Positions 17,422-26,951 of a DNA stretch of 64,000 nt are shown here, one piece after another (positions within the stretch are counted from its first letter, which is position 1; every line of letters begins with the position of its first letter). A program made the translations under genes and the position numbers. The notes under the pieces are model-generated. The model saw only the letters and a list, made by a program, of their open reading frames with translations, was not told the origin of the DNA and did not search any database. Source of the stretch: CAZQQU01 sp964595625 (GTDB taxonomy: Bacteria; Bacteroidota; Bacteroidia; Flavobacteriales; Flavobacteriaceae); assembly GCA_964595625.1 (NCBI GenBank), contig CAZQQU010000007.1, positions 50,778 to 114,777 of the forward strand, read 5' to 3'.

Positions 17422-18186
17422 TTAAAATTTTTCAAAAACACCCAACCCAAACAAGGCAAAATCGTATTTCACGGGGTCTTGAATATCCAACTTTCGAAGA
17501 TTCGTATCCAATTCGGCTACAGCTTTGGCATCGTTTTGCTTTCGCGAAAGCAAACCCAATTTACGTGCAACAGTACCCGAATGTACATCCAGGGGACACG
17601 AAAGCACCGCAGGCGAAATACTGTTCCACAAACCAAAATCCACTCCAGCCGCATCTTTTCGTACCATCCATCTCAGAAACATATTAATGCGTTTAGCGGC
17701 AGAGCCTTTCAGAGGATCGGATATGTGTTTTTCGCAGCGCTGGGGGAAATCCATACTAAAAAATATTTTTTTAAAGTGATGAATAGCAGGCTGTAAGGAT
17801 TGATCATTACCCCCTTGTGAAAACACTTTTTCCAAACCGCCGTGATGTTGGTATATGTTTTTAAGTGATTTTACAAAAAACTGCAAATCAACACCATTAA
17901 AGGTTCGATGTACAAAGGAAGATAAGGCTTCTAAATCAGCTTCCCGATGGTTCATCACAAAATCGTATGGTGCATTTCCCATCAAGTCCACGATTTTTTT
18001 TCCGCTGTTAATAATCATTTTACGATTTCCCCACGCAATCGTGGCCGTCAGAAAACCGATAATTTCGATATCTTCTGGCTGGCTAAAGAGATGGGGCAAC
18101 TGAATGGGATCGGTTTCTATAAAATGGGGCTGATTGTACTGTGCCACTTTCTCATCAAGAAATTCTTTGAGATCGGAAAAAGTCAT
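17422..18186 (-). CDS. TIGR02757 family (DUF2400) protein
   Basis: This 254-residue soluble protein belongs to the TIGR02757/DUF2400 family, frequent in Bacteroidota. Characteristic stretches are DPIQLPHLF, FLTATIAWGNRKMI and LRWMVRKDAAGVDFGLWN, which recall helix-hairpin-helix DNA glycosylases; the family has no proven activity. It starts 2 bases after the stop of the LolD-like ATPase gene, so the two are almost certainly translated from one message, though a functional link is not established. Confidence 0.85.
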   Translation of the reverse strand: MTFSDLKEFLDEKVAQYNQPHFIETDPIQLPHLFSQPEDIEIIGFLTATIAWGNRKMIINSGKKIVDLMGNAPYDFVMNHREADLEALSSFVHRTFNGVDLQFFVKSLKNIYQHHGGLEKVFSQGGNDQSLQPAIHHFKKIFFSMDFPQRCEKHISDPLKGSAAKRINMFLRWMVRKDAAGVDFGLWNSISPAVLSCPLDVHSGTVARKLGLLSRKQNDAKAVAELDTNLRKLDIQDPVKYDFALFGLGVFEKF

Positions 18187-18188
18187 AT

Positions 18189-18842
18189 TTACAAAATTAT
18201 CTTCCCGTCACTCATCACCAATTTACGATCGGCCATATCGGCAAAATCCTGATTGTGAGTAACAATAACGAATGTTTGACCAAATTCGTCACGCAATTGA
18301 AAAAACAAACGGTGTAAATTATCGGCCGACACACTGTCGAGATTGCCACTGGGTTCGTCAGCAAATACAATCTTGGGGTTATTCATCAAAGCCCGAGCCA
18401 CCGCCACACGCTGTTGTTCCCCTCCCGATAACTCGTTGGGTTTATGACTATAACGATAAGTCAACCCTAAAAAATCCAACAATTCCATAGCGCGCTTTTC
18501 GGCCTCCTTTTTGGGAGTGTTTTTGATAAAAGCCGGCATACACACATTTTCTAAAGCCGTAAATTCAGGCAATAACTGGTGAAATTGAAATACAAATCCG
18601 ATGGAGTCGTTTCTAAATCGGGCTAATTTTTTACTGTTTAAGCTAGCAATCTCGGTATTGTCTATATAAAGACTGCCCTGATCGCAACTATCTAAAGTAC
18701 CCAATATATGAAGTAAAGTGGTTTTTCCAGCTCCTGAAGAACCGACAATCGATACAATTTCTCCGGTTTGTATCTCTAATGATACGCCTTTTAAAACATG
18801 CAGCTTATCATAGTATTTGTGAAGGTTATCGGCTCGTATCAT
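18189..18842 (-). CDS. LolD-like ABC transporter ATP-binding protein
   Basis: This is an ATPase of the MacB/LolD/FtsE class, 217 residues, with Walker A GSSGAGKTT (33-41), signature LSGGEQQRVAVARAL and Walker B followed by ADEPSGNLD. The family drives lipoprotein release from the inner membrane or mechanotransmission-type export. No permease gene is adjacent, so its partner must be encoded elsewhere, a common situation in Flavobacteriia. It is the first gene of a pair with the TIGR02757 gene. Confidence 0.9.
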   Translation of the reverse strand: MIRADNLHKYYDKLHVLKGVSLEIQTGEIVSIVGSSGAGKTTLLHILGTLDSCDQGSLYIDNTEIASLNSKKLARFRNDSIGFVFQFHQLLPEFTALENVCMPAFIKNTPKKEAEKRAMELLDFLGLTYRYSHKPNELSGGEQQRVAVARALMNNPKIVFADEPSGNLDSVSADNLHRLFFQLRDEFGQTFVIVTHNQDFADMADRKLVMSDGKIIL

Positions 18843-18955
18843 TGTTTTTTTTGAGTGGTGAAATTAACTAATTAGCGTTTATTATACTAATTTCCCTCTG
18901 GTTTTATTCGATTATTTTTTGGAATTTTATCACCCAAAATATTAAGCTTCGTCTT

Positions 18956-19504
18956 ATGAAAAACAGAATTCAGGTAGGTGATATGGTAAGTGTCCTCGAC
19001 GACAAAATTGACGGTCGGGTGACCCGGGTACAGGGAAATTCGGTTTTCTTAATCACACGTGATGGGTTTGAAATGGAATTTCAAATCCACGAACTAATAA
19101 AAACAGACCACGCTGCGCTGTCTTATTCCGTACCACCACTTCCGCTCTATGAGGAGGAAAAAAAAGGAAAAAAGAAAACGGTTGTTTCCAAAAAAAATAA
19201 ATTTCTAACCACTATGGAAGTGGATTTGCACATCGAGAAACTTTTGGACAACACGCGGGGAATGGACAATTACGACATTTTAAACCACCAAATACAAACC
19301 GCTCAACGGCAACTCGAATTTGCCATTCGAAAAAAAATACAACGACTCATTTTTATTCACGGCGTGGGAGAGGGAGTCTTGCGCACCGAGTTAGAATTTT
19401 TGCTCAACAAATACGAGGGAATTTCGTACCAAGATGCCGATTATCAAAAATACGGAAGTGGCGCGACAGAAGTGTTTATTTCGCAAAAAGCAGTAGTTCC
19501 CTAA
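18956..19504 (+). CDS. Smr-domain protein (MutS2-like C-terminal domain)
   Basis: The 182-residue protein has an N-terminal SH3-like strand domain (QVGDMVSVLDDKIDGRVT; a DUF2027-like fold), a Lys-rich linker (about residues 65-80) and a C-terminal Smr domain. Its key motifs are VDLHIEKL near residue 90 and the IHGVGEGVLRTEL loop near residue 135. Smr domains are nucleases or nucleic-acid-binding modules in MutS2 and free-standing proteins. The first residue of the expected HGxG motif is conserved. It diverges from the LolD-like gene. Confidence 0.87.
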   Translation: MKNRIQVGDMVSVLDDKIDGRVTRVQGNSVFLITRDGFEMEFQIHELIKTDHAALSYSVPPLPLYEEEKKGKKKTVVSKKNKFLTTMEVDLHIEKLLDNTRGMDNYDILNHQIQTAQRQLEFAIRKKIQRLIFIHGVGEGVLRTELEFLLNKYEGISYQDADYQKYGSGATEVFISQKAVVP

Positions 19505-19530
19505 TCTTTAATAATCTATTGGCTTGCACT

Positions 19531-20049
19531 TTAATGAGTTTGGCTAACCGCACCCAATTCTAGGGTTTCTTGGATAATGACTTCTTCGTCAGAAACCATT
19601 TTTAAATTGTGTAGCGTAAAAAAAGCAGTATAAGTATATTTGGTAATATCCCCTTCAGTTACCGTATCCGTAATATGCGTTTGTACGGTCAGTACTCCGC
19701 CCTCACTTTGATAATCTTTGACAATTTTAGGAGTAATTGGAGGTACTGAAGAGCAAAAATAACTTTCCGGTACCGACCCATCGTACATGCGGTAATTTAC
19801 TCGGTGAAGGCTATTACCTATGGGATAGGTTAAGGTATCCTCGTGATAAAAAATTGAATCGAGGGTTTTAAGCTGAAGCGAAAGAGATTCGTAAGTGGAA
19901 TTGTTTATTTTGTAAAAAACCAAATCTCCCCAAATACCACATTGTTTGAGTTCTATTTCTTCAAAATCAAAAGTGGTAACAATCAAATCCCCATCATCGC
20001 AGGATTGTAAAGTTAGTAGCAGGGTTATTACCAAAAAAATATTTCTCAT
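19531..20049 (-). CDS. Hypothetical lipoprotein
   Basis: I chose the start at 20049 because it gives a classical lipoprotein signal, MRNIFLVITLLLTLQSC, with the lipidated cysteine at residue 17. A longer upstream frame would bury this signal. The mature part (~155 residues) is beta-rich, has two more cysteines that could pair, and matches no family I know. It is probably anchored in the outer membrane. It diverges from the cysteine desulfurase gene, with 66 bases between the starts. Confidence 0.75.
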   Translation of the reverse strand: MRNIFLVITLLLTLQSCDDGDLIVTTFDFEEIELKQCGIWGDLVFYKINNSTYESLSLQLKTLDSIFYHEDTLTYPIGNSLHRVNYRMYDGSVPESYFCSSVPPITPKIVKDYQSEGGVLTVQTHITDTVTEGDITKYTYTAFFTLHNLKMVSDEEVIIQETLELGAVSQTH

Positions 20050-20076
20050 AAAAGGCTCAGTCTCCCACAAAAATAA

Positions 20077-20084
20077 TAGTTTTG
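20077..20084 (+). promoter_or_regulatory. Possible promoter -7 element of cysteine desulfurase
   Basis: TAGTTTTG matches TAnnTTTG and lies 31 bases before the start codon. No TTTG is found at -33, so the call is tentative. Confidence 0.4.
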
Positions 20085-20115
20085 TTACACTTATTGAGAA
20101 AAAATATTTTTCATT

Positions 20116-21264
20116 ATGAAACAAGTTTACTTTGACAGTGCCGCTACTACCCAAATGCGCCCGGAAGTGATTTCGCGTATGACCCAAGTTATGCAAGAAG
20201 TATATGGAAATCCTTCCTCTACCCATGCTTTTGGACGCACTGCAAAATCAATCGTTGAAACAGCACGCAAGAACATCGCCCAACAGCTGGGTGTTAGTCC
20301 GGCCGAAATCATTTTTACCTCCGGCGGTACTGAGGCTGACAACATGATTTTACACGGTGCTGTAAGAGATTTGGGAGTTCAACGTATAATCACTTCCCCA
20401 ATTGAACACCATGCCATACTTCATAAAGCCGAAGAATTAGAACAACAATACCAAACCGAAGTAGTTTATCTTCCCGTCGATAAATCAGGTTCAATAGACT
20501 ATGATTATTTAGAACATTTACTTCGCCAAGAGAATAAAAAAACCTTGGTTACACTCATGCACGTCAATAACGAAATCGGTACCTTGTTAGATCTCGATCG
20601 GGTAGCCCAGTTGTGCCAACAGCACCAGGCTTTTTTTCATTCCGACACGGTACAGTCTGTGGGGCATTTTGATTTGAATTTTCATAACACTCCCTTAGAT
20701 TTTGCTTCGGCCGCGGCGCATAAATTTCACGGTCCTAAGGGCATAGGCTTTGCTTATGTTCGCAAAAACAGCGGACTGCATTCACTTATTTTTGGGGGAG
20801 CCCAAGAACGAGGCCTACGCGCCGGTACCGAAAGCGTACATAACATTGCCGGTTTAGATACAGCTTTTACCTTGGCATATCAACATTTGGAAGAAGAAAA
20901 AAACTATATATTAAACCTCAAGAAGTATTTTATTCAACAATTACAAAAACATATACCGGGAGTGGTCTTTAACGGTTGTTGTCACCAATTGGAGCAAAGC
21001 ACTTATAATCTTATCAATGTTGCCTTACCGGTGGATGAAAAAAAATCACTGATTGTTCTTTTTCATTTAGATTTACACGGAATTGCCTGTTCCAAAGGAA
21101 GTGCATGCCAAAGTGGTAGTTCTAAGGGGTCCCACGTATTAGAAGCGGTTCAAGAAGAAAAGGATAAAAAGAAACCCTCCTTGAGGTTTTCACTTTCAAG
21201 TTTTAATACCCAAGAAGAAATTGATTATGTTATAAAAACGCTTAGCGATTTTATAAACAGTTAA
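20116..21264 (+). CDS. Cysteine desulfurase (NifS/IscS family)
   Basis: This PLP enzyme takes sulfur from cysteine as a persulfide for Fe-S clusters, thiolated tRNA or other acceptors. The 382-residue protein has the NifS/IscS layout: N-terminal YFDSAATTQMRPEV, a His in SPIEHHA (about 98-99), SDTVQ with D177, the PLP lysine K203 in AAHKFHGPKG and the catalytic cysteine C331 in GSACQSGS. The active-site loop is the short, flexible class I type. No iscU or sufU gene is adjacent, so the sulfur acceptor is not indicated. Confidence 0.94.
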   Translation: MKQVYFDSAATTQMRPEVISRMTQVMQEVYGNPSSTHAFGRTAKSIVETARKNIAQQLGVSPAEIIFTSGGTEADNMILHGAVRDLGVQRIITSPIEHHAILHKAEELEQQYQTEVVYLPVDKSGSIDYDYLEHLLRQENKKTLVTLMHVNNEIGTLLDLDRVAQLCQQHQAFFHSDTVQSVGHFDLNFHNTPLDFASAAAHKFHGPKGIGFAYVRKNSGLHSLIFGGAQERGLRAGTESVHNIAGLDTAFTLAYQHLEEEKNYILNLKKYFIQQLQKHIPGVVFNGCCHQLEQSTYNLINVALPVDEKKSLIVLFHLDLHGIACSKGSACQSGSSKGSHVLEAVQEEKDKKKPSLRFSLSSFNTQEEIDYVIKTLSDFINS

Positions 21265-21636
21265 TTATTTTGTTCTAAGACCTGTCTCTTTAAATACTAA
21301 AAATTTAAACTGAAAATAAACGGGTACCATTAGAGTCAACTAACTTCAAAATCCAAATAATGGATGAGACTACAATCTTCCAAAAGGATGTTGAAAAACA
21401 ATGCGTACCGTTTAGATAACCCATATTACTTATATCCAAGTTTATATAAGCAAACGCCCTCACCTCACTATAATTCCCGATTAACCCGAAGAACCCGGTA
21501 AAGTAAAAAGGGAAATTTTGTAGTTACACCATTTAATAGTATATTTTCAGGTACTATTTGCACTTAATACTCAAGTACATACTAAGAACTTCCGAAGTCT
21601 CGGCAGGTTTCATGAGAGCAATTTTAAAAAAATAAC
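21265..21636. other. Intergenic stretch without recognised features (372 bp)
   Basis: No open frame with coding character and no convincing terminator is visible. The stretch has no clear TAnnTTTG promoter; the nearest match is AAATTTTG before the methylase. It separates two plus-strand genes and presumably holds the methylase promoter. Confidence 0.5.
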
Positions 21637-22635
21637 ATGAATTATATCGGTTCCAAACACAAACTCTTTGACTTCATACGGCAATCGGTGTATGCAGTGG
21701 TAGGAACCGAATTATCTTCCTTGGTGTTTTGTGATCTTTTTGCAGGAACCGGCGTGGTAGGGCGTAATTTTAAAAACGAAGTCAAGCAAATAATCAGTAA
21801 CGATTTGGAATATTACAGTTATGTATTAAACCGAAACTACATCAGCAATAACGAGTTTTTTGACTTTCAACATTGGATAGATCGACTCAACCAAATACCG
21901 GGTGTGGAAGGTTTTATTTTTAATGAATATACTGCTGAGGGACCTGCTCAAAGAAATTATTTTAGTACCACCAATGGCAAAAAAATTGATGCTATACGAC
22001 TTGCCATTAGAAATTGGAAAGACCAAGGGAAAATTTCTAAAAATCAGTATTATTTTCTACTAGCTTCCTTACTCGAAAGTGCCGATCAAGTAGCCAATAC
22101 GGCTTCCGTCTATAGCGCTTATCTCAAACGACTTAAAAAATCGGCTCAAAAAGAACTAATTATTAAACCTGCCCTTTATGAGCGCAGCGCTGCCAAGCAC
22201 CAGGTATATAACCAAGATAGCAATCTATTGATTAAAAAAATAGAAGGCGATATATTGTATATAGATCCTCCCTACAACGTACGTCAGTATGGATCTAATT
22301 ACCATTTACTCAATACCATTGCACTCTACGACCAATTTATTCCACAGGGAAAAACAGGTTTACGAACTTATAACAGATCCAGATACAGTCATAAAACTAC
22401 GGTATTGTCAACTTTTGAAAATCTGATTGCAAATGCTCGGTTTAAATACCTTTTTTTAAGTTATAATAACGAAGGGCTGATGCGTGTTCAAGACATCCAA
22501 CAAATTATGTCAAAATACGGCACCTACCAAGTATTCACCAGGCAATACCGGCGATTTAAAGCCGATAGTGAAGAAAACCGATCCCACAAAGCAACTAGGA
22601 CGGTTGAATACCTGCATGTTTTAGAAAAACATTAA
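21637..22635 (+). CDS. D12-class DNA N6-adenine methyltransferase
   Basis: The 332-residue protein starts MNYIGSKHKL, typical of the Dam/D12 class. It has the SAM-binding motif DLFAGTGVVG (33-42) and the catalytic DPPY (210-213) within IDPPYNVRQYGSNYH. It should methylate adenine in a specific DNA site; the target sequence cannot be read from the gene. No restriction endonuclease lies next to it, so it is a solitary methylase or the survivor of a lost system. Its stop codon overlaps the stop of the convergent TonB-dependent receptor by 4 bases (22632-22635). Confidence 0.92.
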   Translation: MNYIGSKHKLFDFIRQSVYAVVGTELSSLVFCDLFAGTGVVGRNFKNEVKQIISNDLEYYSYVLNRNYISNNEFFDFQHWIDRLNQIPGVEGFIFNEYTAEGPAQRNYFSTTNGKKIDAIRLAIRNWKDQGKISKNQYYFLLASLLESADQVANTASVYSAYLKRLKKSAQKELIIKPALYERSAAKHQVYNQDSNLLIKKIEGDILYIDPPYNVRQYGSNYHLLNTIALYDQFIPQGKTGLRTYNRSRYSHKTTVLSTFENLIANARFKYLFLSYNNEGLMRVQDIQQIMSKYGTYQVFTRQYRRFKADSEENRSHKATRTVEYLHVLEKH

Positions 22636-25094
22636 AACCGCATGGTGGTTCGGAGGTTAAATATTCTCGGCGTAAGATAATTAGGGACCGCGTACTGTAC
22701 TTTGGTATCAACATCCCTAACAAAAGTATTAGTAATGGAGTTTTGAACATCAAAAATATTGAATATCTCAAAACCAATAGTAAAGTCCTTAAACGGTTTT
22801 AACCAACCCGATTGTCGGCGCTTGTCTTTATCGACAATCACATACGAGAATCCTACATCGGCCCGTTTGTAATCGCGTAAACGAGTTTGATAATCATACG
22901 GATCAGCATAACTGGGTGATCCTCCGGGTAAACCGGTATTGTACACCAAATTGAGATAGACCCGTAAGGCAGGAATTTTGGGTACATAATCCTGAAATAA
23001 GATACCAAATTTTAGTCGCTGATCTGTAGGTCTAAAAATATATCCCCGGTTATCGATATTTTCTTCCGTTTTCATATACCCAAAGCTGACCCAACTCTCC
23101 GTACCAGGCACAAATTGTCCGGCTAAACGTAGATCTAAACCGTACACATAAGCTACCGCATTGTTATCAGCGGCATAGCGAATACGGACATTTTCGAGGG
23201 TATAGGTATTTACATCTTGCAGATGTTTATAATACACTTCCGAAGTTAAATTAAAAGCTCGTTCCCACATATCAAAACTGTATTCGTTGCCGAGCACAAT
23301 ATGGTACGACTGTTGGGCTTTTACATCCGATACAACAGCACCTTCGCGATTTCTTAATTCTCGATAAAAGGGCGGTTGATGATACACCCCACCCGATAAT
23401 CGGAACAACATATCGGTATATTCCCAATGGGGTTTTAAGGTAACCTGAGCCCGGGGACTAAAAACAGTTTGTGAATTTTGTTGAATTCCGATTCCACTAA
23501 CAGACCAGTTATGAGCCCGTACACCGGCATTTAGGTACAAGTCGCCTACTTCTAAATCGATATTTTTACTCCATTGGACATAACCCGAAAACCGATTAAT
23601 CTGTGCATCGTTAAAGGCTCTTACATCTTCAAACGGAACCAAGGGAGCGTCATACGGGTCGTAGGGTTGATGGTTGCCGTATTCCGGATCCATGGGGCGG
23701 ATAGAAAACCCGGCTGAATCAATAATCTCATATTCTTGAATGCGGTCACGTATATCCTCATGGGTAAATTTTAAACCGTATTCAATACGGTGACCATTCT
23801 GGAGGTAATCTCCTTTGTGCTCCACATTAAATATCAAGGCATCCAAATCATTTCTAGCGTGGGTCAATTGTGAACCAATAGCCCGACTAAACTCAATATT
23901 GCCGATATCACCTGTACCAATATCGGTGTTTACTTCTCCAATAAAATAATTGGCATAAATATCAAAATGTTCTTTCTCCCGGGTGTGGTATACCGAACCA
24001 ATCAATTTTAAAGTCCAATTTTCATTGACTTGATATGTGGTTTTCAAAGCTCCAAAGTAGGTATCATACCGATCTTTTTCCTGCCCTTCGTAGGCAATCA
24101 CTAGAGCTTTGGGGTCGGTAATGGTACCAAAATTAGTTTGACGGGTCAACGGCTCGTAACGATAATCATTGACCGATATGTTTCCTAAAAAACCGATTTC
24201 GATTTTATTGGAAACTTTATAGGTTAAGTAAGTTTGTGCATCCACAAACACCGGTTTATAATTTGTTTCCGTTTCTTGGGATTTGACTAACAACGAATTA
24301 TCTCGGTAACGAATACCGCCAATGGCGGTAAACCGACCGTTTTTAGAAATTCCGCCGGAGGCGACATTTACTCCTAATAAACTTGCATCAATACTGACAT
24401 CAAAATAGGAAGGGCGACGGTAGGTTATATCTAGCACCGAAGATAGTTTATCACCGTATTTGGCTTGAAATCCTCCGGCTGAAAAATCGACCCCGGCTGT
24501 CAAATCCATATTGACGAAACTCAATCCCTCTTGTTGTCCACTGCGAATTAAAAAGGGGCGGTACACTTCAATTTCGTTGACATACACTAAGTTTTCGTCG
24601 TAATTGCCTCCGCGCACCGAATACTGAGTACTCAATTCGTTATTATTATTTACTCCCGGTAGGGATTTTAAGAGATTCTCCACTCCTGCTTGAGCGGCGG
24701 GAATTCGAACAATCACTTCGGGATCAATGGTAACAATCCCTTGAATTTGCTTTCTTTTACGAGTAGAAATAACGACTTCACCGATTTGTTCAACACTTTC
24801 CGACAAGACCGGATGAAACTCAAATTCTTCATTGGGGCCTAACTCGATAGTTAAATATACCGGTTTAAAACTCACATGCGAAAAAGTGAGCGTGATAGAT
24901 TGATTAGCAGGTATTGATAAAATAAAATGGCCGTCCAAATTACTCATAGTACCTTCGGTTCCATATATAATATTAACTCCGCCTACCGGTTGATTTTCAG
25001 CATCTAAAATAACACCTTTAACGGTAGCAGTTTGTGAAAACGCCAGGTTTACAAAACACAGCAAGACCCACGTAAAAAGTAAATTTGTTTTCAA
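22632..25094 (-). CDS. TonB-dependent receptor with N-terminal carboxypeptidase-regulatory-like domain
   Basis: This is an outer-membrane, TonB-energised importer of 820 residues. A signal peptide (ending AFSQ) is followed by a carboxypeptidase-regulatory-like domain (about 24-105), a plug (about 120-230, with GVENLLKSLPGVN) and a 22-strand-type barrel. The closing segment is RIFNLRTTMRF. The ligand is unknown, and there is no SusD partner, so it is not a SusCD pair. The M23 peptidase gene ends 6 bases upstream on the same strand, so the two are probably one transcript. Confidence 0.92.
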   Translation of the reverse strand: MKTNLLFTWVLLCFVNLAFSQTATVKGVILDAENQPVGGVNIIYGTEGTMSNLDGHFILSIPANQSITLTFSHVSFKPVYLTIELGPNEEFEFHPVLSESVEQIGEVVISTRKRKQIQGIVTIDPEVIVRIPAAQAGVENLLKSLPGVNNNNELSTQYSVRGGNYDENLVYVNEIEVYRPFLIRSGQQEGLSFVNMDLTAGVDFSAGGFQAKYGDKLSSVLDITYRRPSYFDVSIDASLLGVNVASGGISKNGRFTAIGGIRYRDNSLLVKSQETETNYKPVFVDAQTYLTYKVSNKIEIGFLGNISVNDYRYEPLTRQTNFGTITDPKALVIAYEGQEKDRYDTYFGALKTTYQVNENWTLKLIGSVYHTREKEHFDIYANYFIGEVNTDIGTGDIGNIEFSRAIGSQLTHARNDLDALIFNVEHKGDYLQNGHRIEYGLKFTHEDIRDRIQEYEIIDSAGFSIRPMDPEYGNHQPYDPYDAPLVPFEDVRAFNDAQINRFSGYVQWSKNIDLEVGDLYLNAGVRAHNWSVSGIGIQQNSQTVFSPRAQVTLKPHWEYTDMLFRLSGGVYHQPPFYRELRNREGAVVSDVKAQQSYHIVLGNEYSFDMWERAFNLTSEVYYKHLQDVNTYTLENVRIRYAADNNAVAYVYGLDLRLAGQFVPGTESWVSFGYMKTEENIDNRGYIFRPTDQRLKFGILFQDYVPKIPALRVYLNLVYNTGLPGGSPSYADPYDYQTRLRDYKRADVGFSYVIVDKDKRRQSGWLKPFKDFTIGFEIFNIFDVQNSITNTFVRDVDTKVQYAVPNYLTPRIFNLRTTMRF

Positions 25095-25100
25095 AAGATT

Positions 25101-26789
25101 TTAATTTTTTCTATAAAAAACAGCCTCAAATTTAGTGCTATTCCCAACATTATCAGTTACTATTAGCACTAAATTATTTTCGCTATCGGTTAATACACCA
25201 TCTTCAAAATGGTAGGTTAAAAGATTTTTTTTGTATTCGTATTCCATTAAAATCCACTTGCCATTGACCGTTGCTCGATAACTTTTGATTCCAGTTTGTT
25301 TATCCTCTATTTTTATCTCTAGGGTTTTATTATTACTTATCCATTGCTTATCAGCAAAATTAACCGGCTGAACCGTCGGTGCTATAGTATCGATGGCTAC
25401 TTTGTAATTCCCCAATTGACGTACCTTAGCAGATAACGTATTTCCACTGCGATTCGTATTTACATACGAAACATCCCGTAGGTTGGCTTGCAATTTTCCA
25501 ATATACAATTTTTCCCGGTCGGTTTCTTGATACTGAGATATATCGGTGCTTATGGTAATCGAGTTATGGATCGGCACGTGGTCTTGGTGCAAATAGAGTA
25601 TACCCTCTTTTTCTTCCACCAGTAAGTAAGCATCCTCGTATAGCGCACCCCCGGGAAAAAACACTTTATAATGGGCCGTATGAATTTCACCACCGCTACG
25701 CGCAGAAATTTCATGTGTAAAGGGGCTTGTTTTTTTAGGAAACAGTATTGGCATTTTCTTTCCCGTTACCGGGATATGAATAGTTACTTGATTTTCTTTA
25801 AAATCTGAAACCACTATGGTATACACCCCATCGGTACTATCCGCAACGGTAATATAGCCATTTTGGTGAGACCCTTTAAAAATACTCAACGGATTGTTTC
25901 TTTCAATAAATAGTTTTTGAATTCGAGTTTTGTGTTCGGCATGGTACTGATAATCGGTATACCGATTGATATAGCGGGTCTCGTCAAAAGAAATTCGGTC
26001 AAATAAAACACTAATTTTTTCTTGTCCGTTATAGTGAGTCTTGATTTGATACACCCCGTTTCTGTTATTTGCTCCATCTTGTTGATCCACCGCCGATACC
26101 CCAAAACCCAAGGTGCCCAATGCAGTGATTTTTTCGGTAGTATAACTGCCGTCTTCTTGAGGAATGAGTCGCAATTGTTTGAGATTGGCATCTTGATTTA
26201 CATGAGCTGAATCCCCTACAGGATAGACAAACACACTATTTATCAATGGTTTACGAGTGTCGGGTATATCCATTCCAAAGAGCAGCGGATTCATAGGTCG
26301 GGAGGAAGCATCTCGAATTTCGTAGTGTAAATGAGGGCCACCGCTACTGCCGGTATTACCCGTATAACCAATTAAATCGCCTTTACGTACCTTTAACACA
26401 TCCACGCCCGGAAACATTTCTACTTCGTAGGATTGTTGGCGATACTGTTCTTTTTTTACGTATTCTTGAATAGCTCCTGCATAGTCTTTCAGGTGTGCAT
26501 ACACGGTGCTGTATCCGTTGGGATGTTGGATATAAAGAGCTTTTCCATAGCCAAAATGAGAAACTTTGATTCGGTGTACATACCCATCAGCGGGAGCATA
26601 AATAGCAATCCCTTCCCGTTGCTGGGTACGTAAATCCAGTCCTGCGTGAAAATGATTGCTTCGCAATTCGCCGAAGGTGCCTGATAATTGCAAGGGTATT
26701 TTTAGAGGATTATCAAAATAATCTGTGGGAATTTGTTGGGCAAATGCACCCGTAACCATCAAAATAAAAAAGATAATTGGTATCCTCAT
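25101..26789 (-). CDS. M23 family metallopeptidase (LytM domain)
   Basis: I chose the start at 26789 because it opens with a signal peptide (MRIPIIFFILMVTGAFAQ); the longer frame would put 46 residues before it. The LytM domain near the N-terminus has the zinc ligands in HFHAGLDLR and HLHYEIRD, plus SVVYAHL-like and GNTGSSGGPH segments. This class cuts peptidoglycan peptide bridges or serves as an activator of amidases. About 350 further residues form beta-rich, Ig-like modules of unknown role. It is followed 6 bases later by the TonB-dependent receptor gene. Confidence 0.9.
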   Translation of the reverse strand: MRIPIIFFILMVTGAFAQQIPTDYFDNPLKIPLQLSGTFGELRSNHFHAGLDLRTQQREGIAIYAPADGYVHRIKVSHFGYGKALYIQHPNGYSTVYAHLKDYAGAIQEYVKKEQYRQQSYEVEMFPGVDVLKVRKGDLIGYTGNTGSSGGPHLHYEIRDASSRPMNPLLFGMDIPDTRKPLINSVFVYPVGDSAHVNQDANLKQLRLIPQEDGSYTTEKITALGTLGFGVSAVDQQDGANNRNGVYQIKTHYNGQEKISVLFDRISFDETRYINRYTDYQYHAEHKTRIQKLFIERNNPLSIFKGSHQNGYITVADSTDGVYTIVVSDFKENQVTIHIPVTGKKMPILFPKKTSPFTHEISARSGGEIHTAHYKVFFPGGALYEDAYLLVEEKEGILYLHQDHVPIHNSITISTDISQYQETDREKLYIGKLQANLRDVSYVNTNRSGNTLSAKVRQLGNYKVAIDTIAPTVQPVNFADKQWISNNKTLEIKIEDKQTGIKSYRATVNGKWILMEYEYKKNLLTYHFEDGVLTDSENNLVLIVTDNVGNSTKFEAVFYRKN

Positions 26790-26951
26790 AAGTTCTTTCC
26801 TATAGAAAGCACAAGATATTATAAAGTTTAAAATCCTCCAAAAAGATTTCACCAACCCGTCTGTCCAAGTGTCAAAGCCTTGGAAGTACACAGGTAGTGG
26901 ATCAGTTTGGCTTTCGCCGAAAGGCAAACCAACCGACTAGTTTGAATTCAA

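Noticed and set aside
21265..21636. A riboswitch or small RNA in the gap before the adenine methylase
   Set aside because: No strong stem, terminator or known conserved motif could be found by eye.
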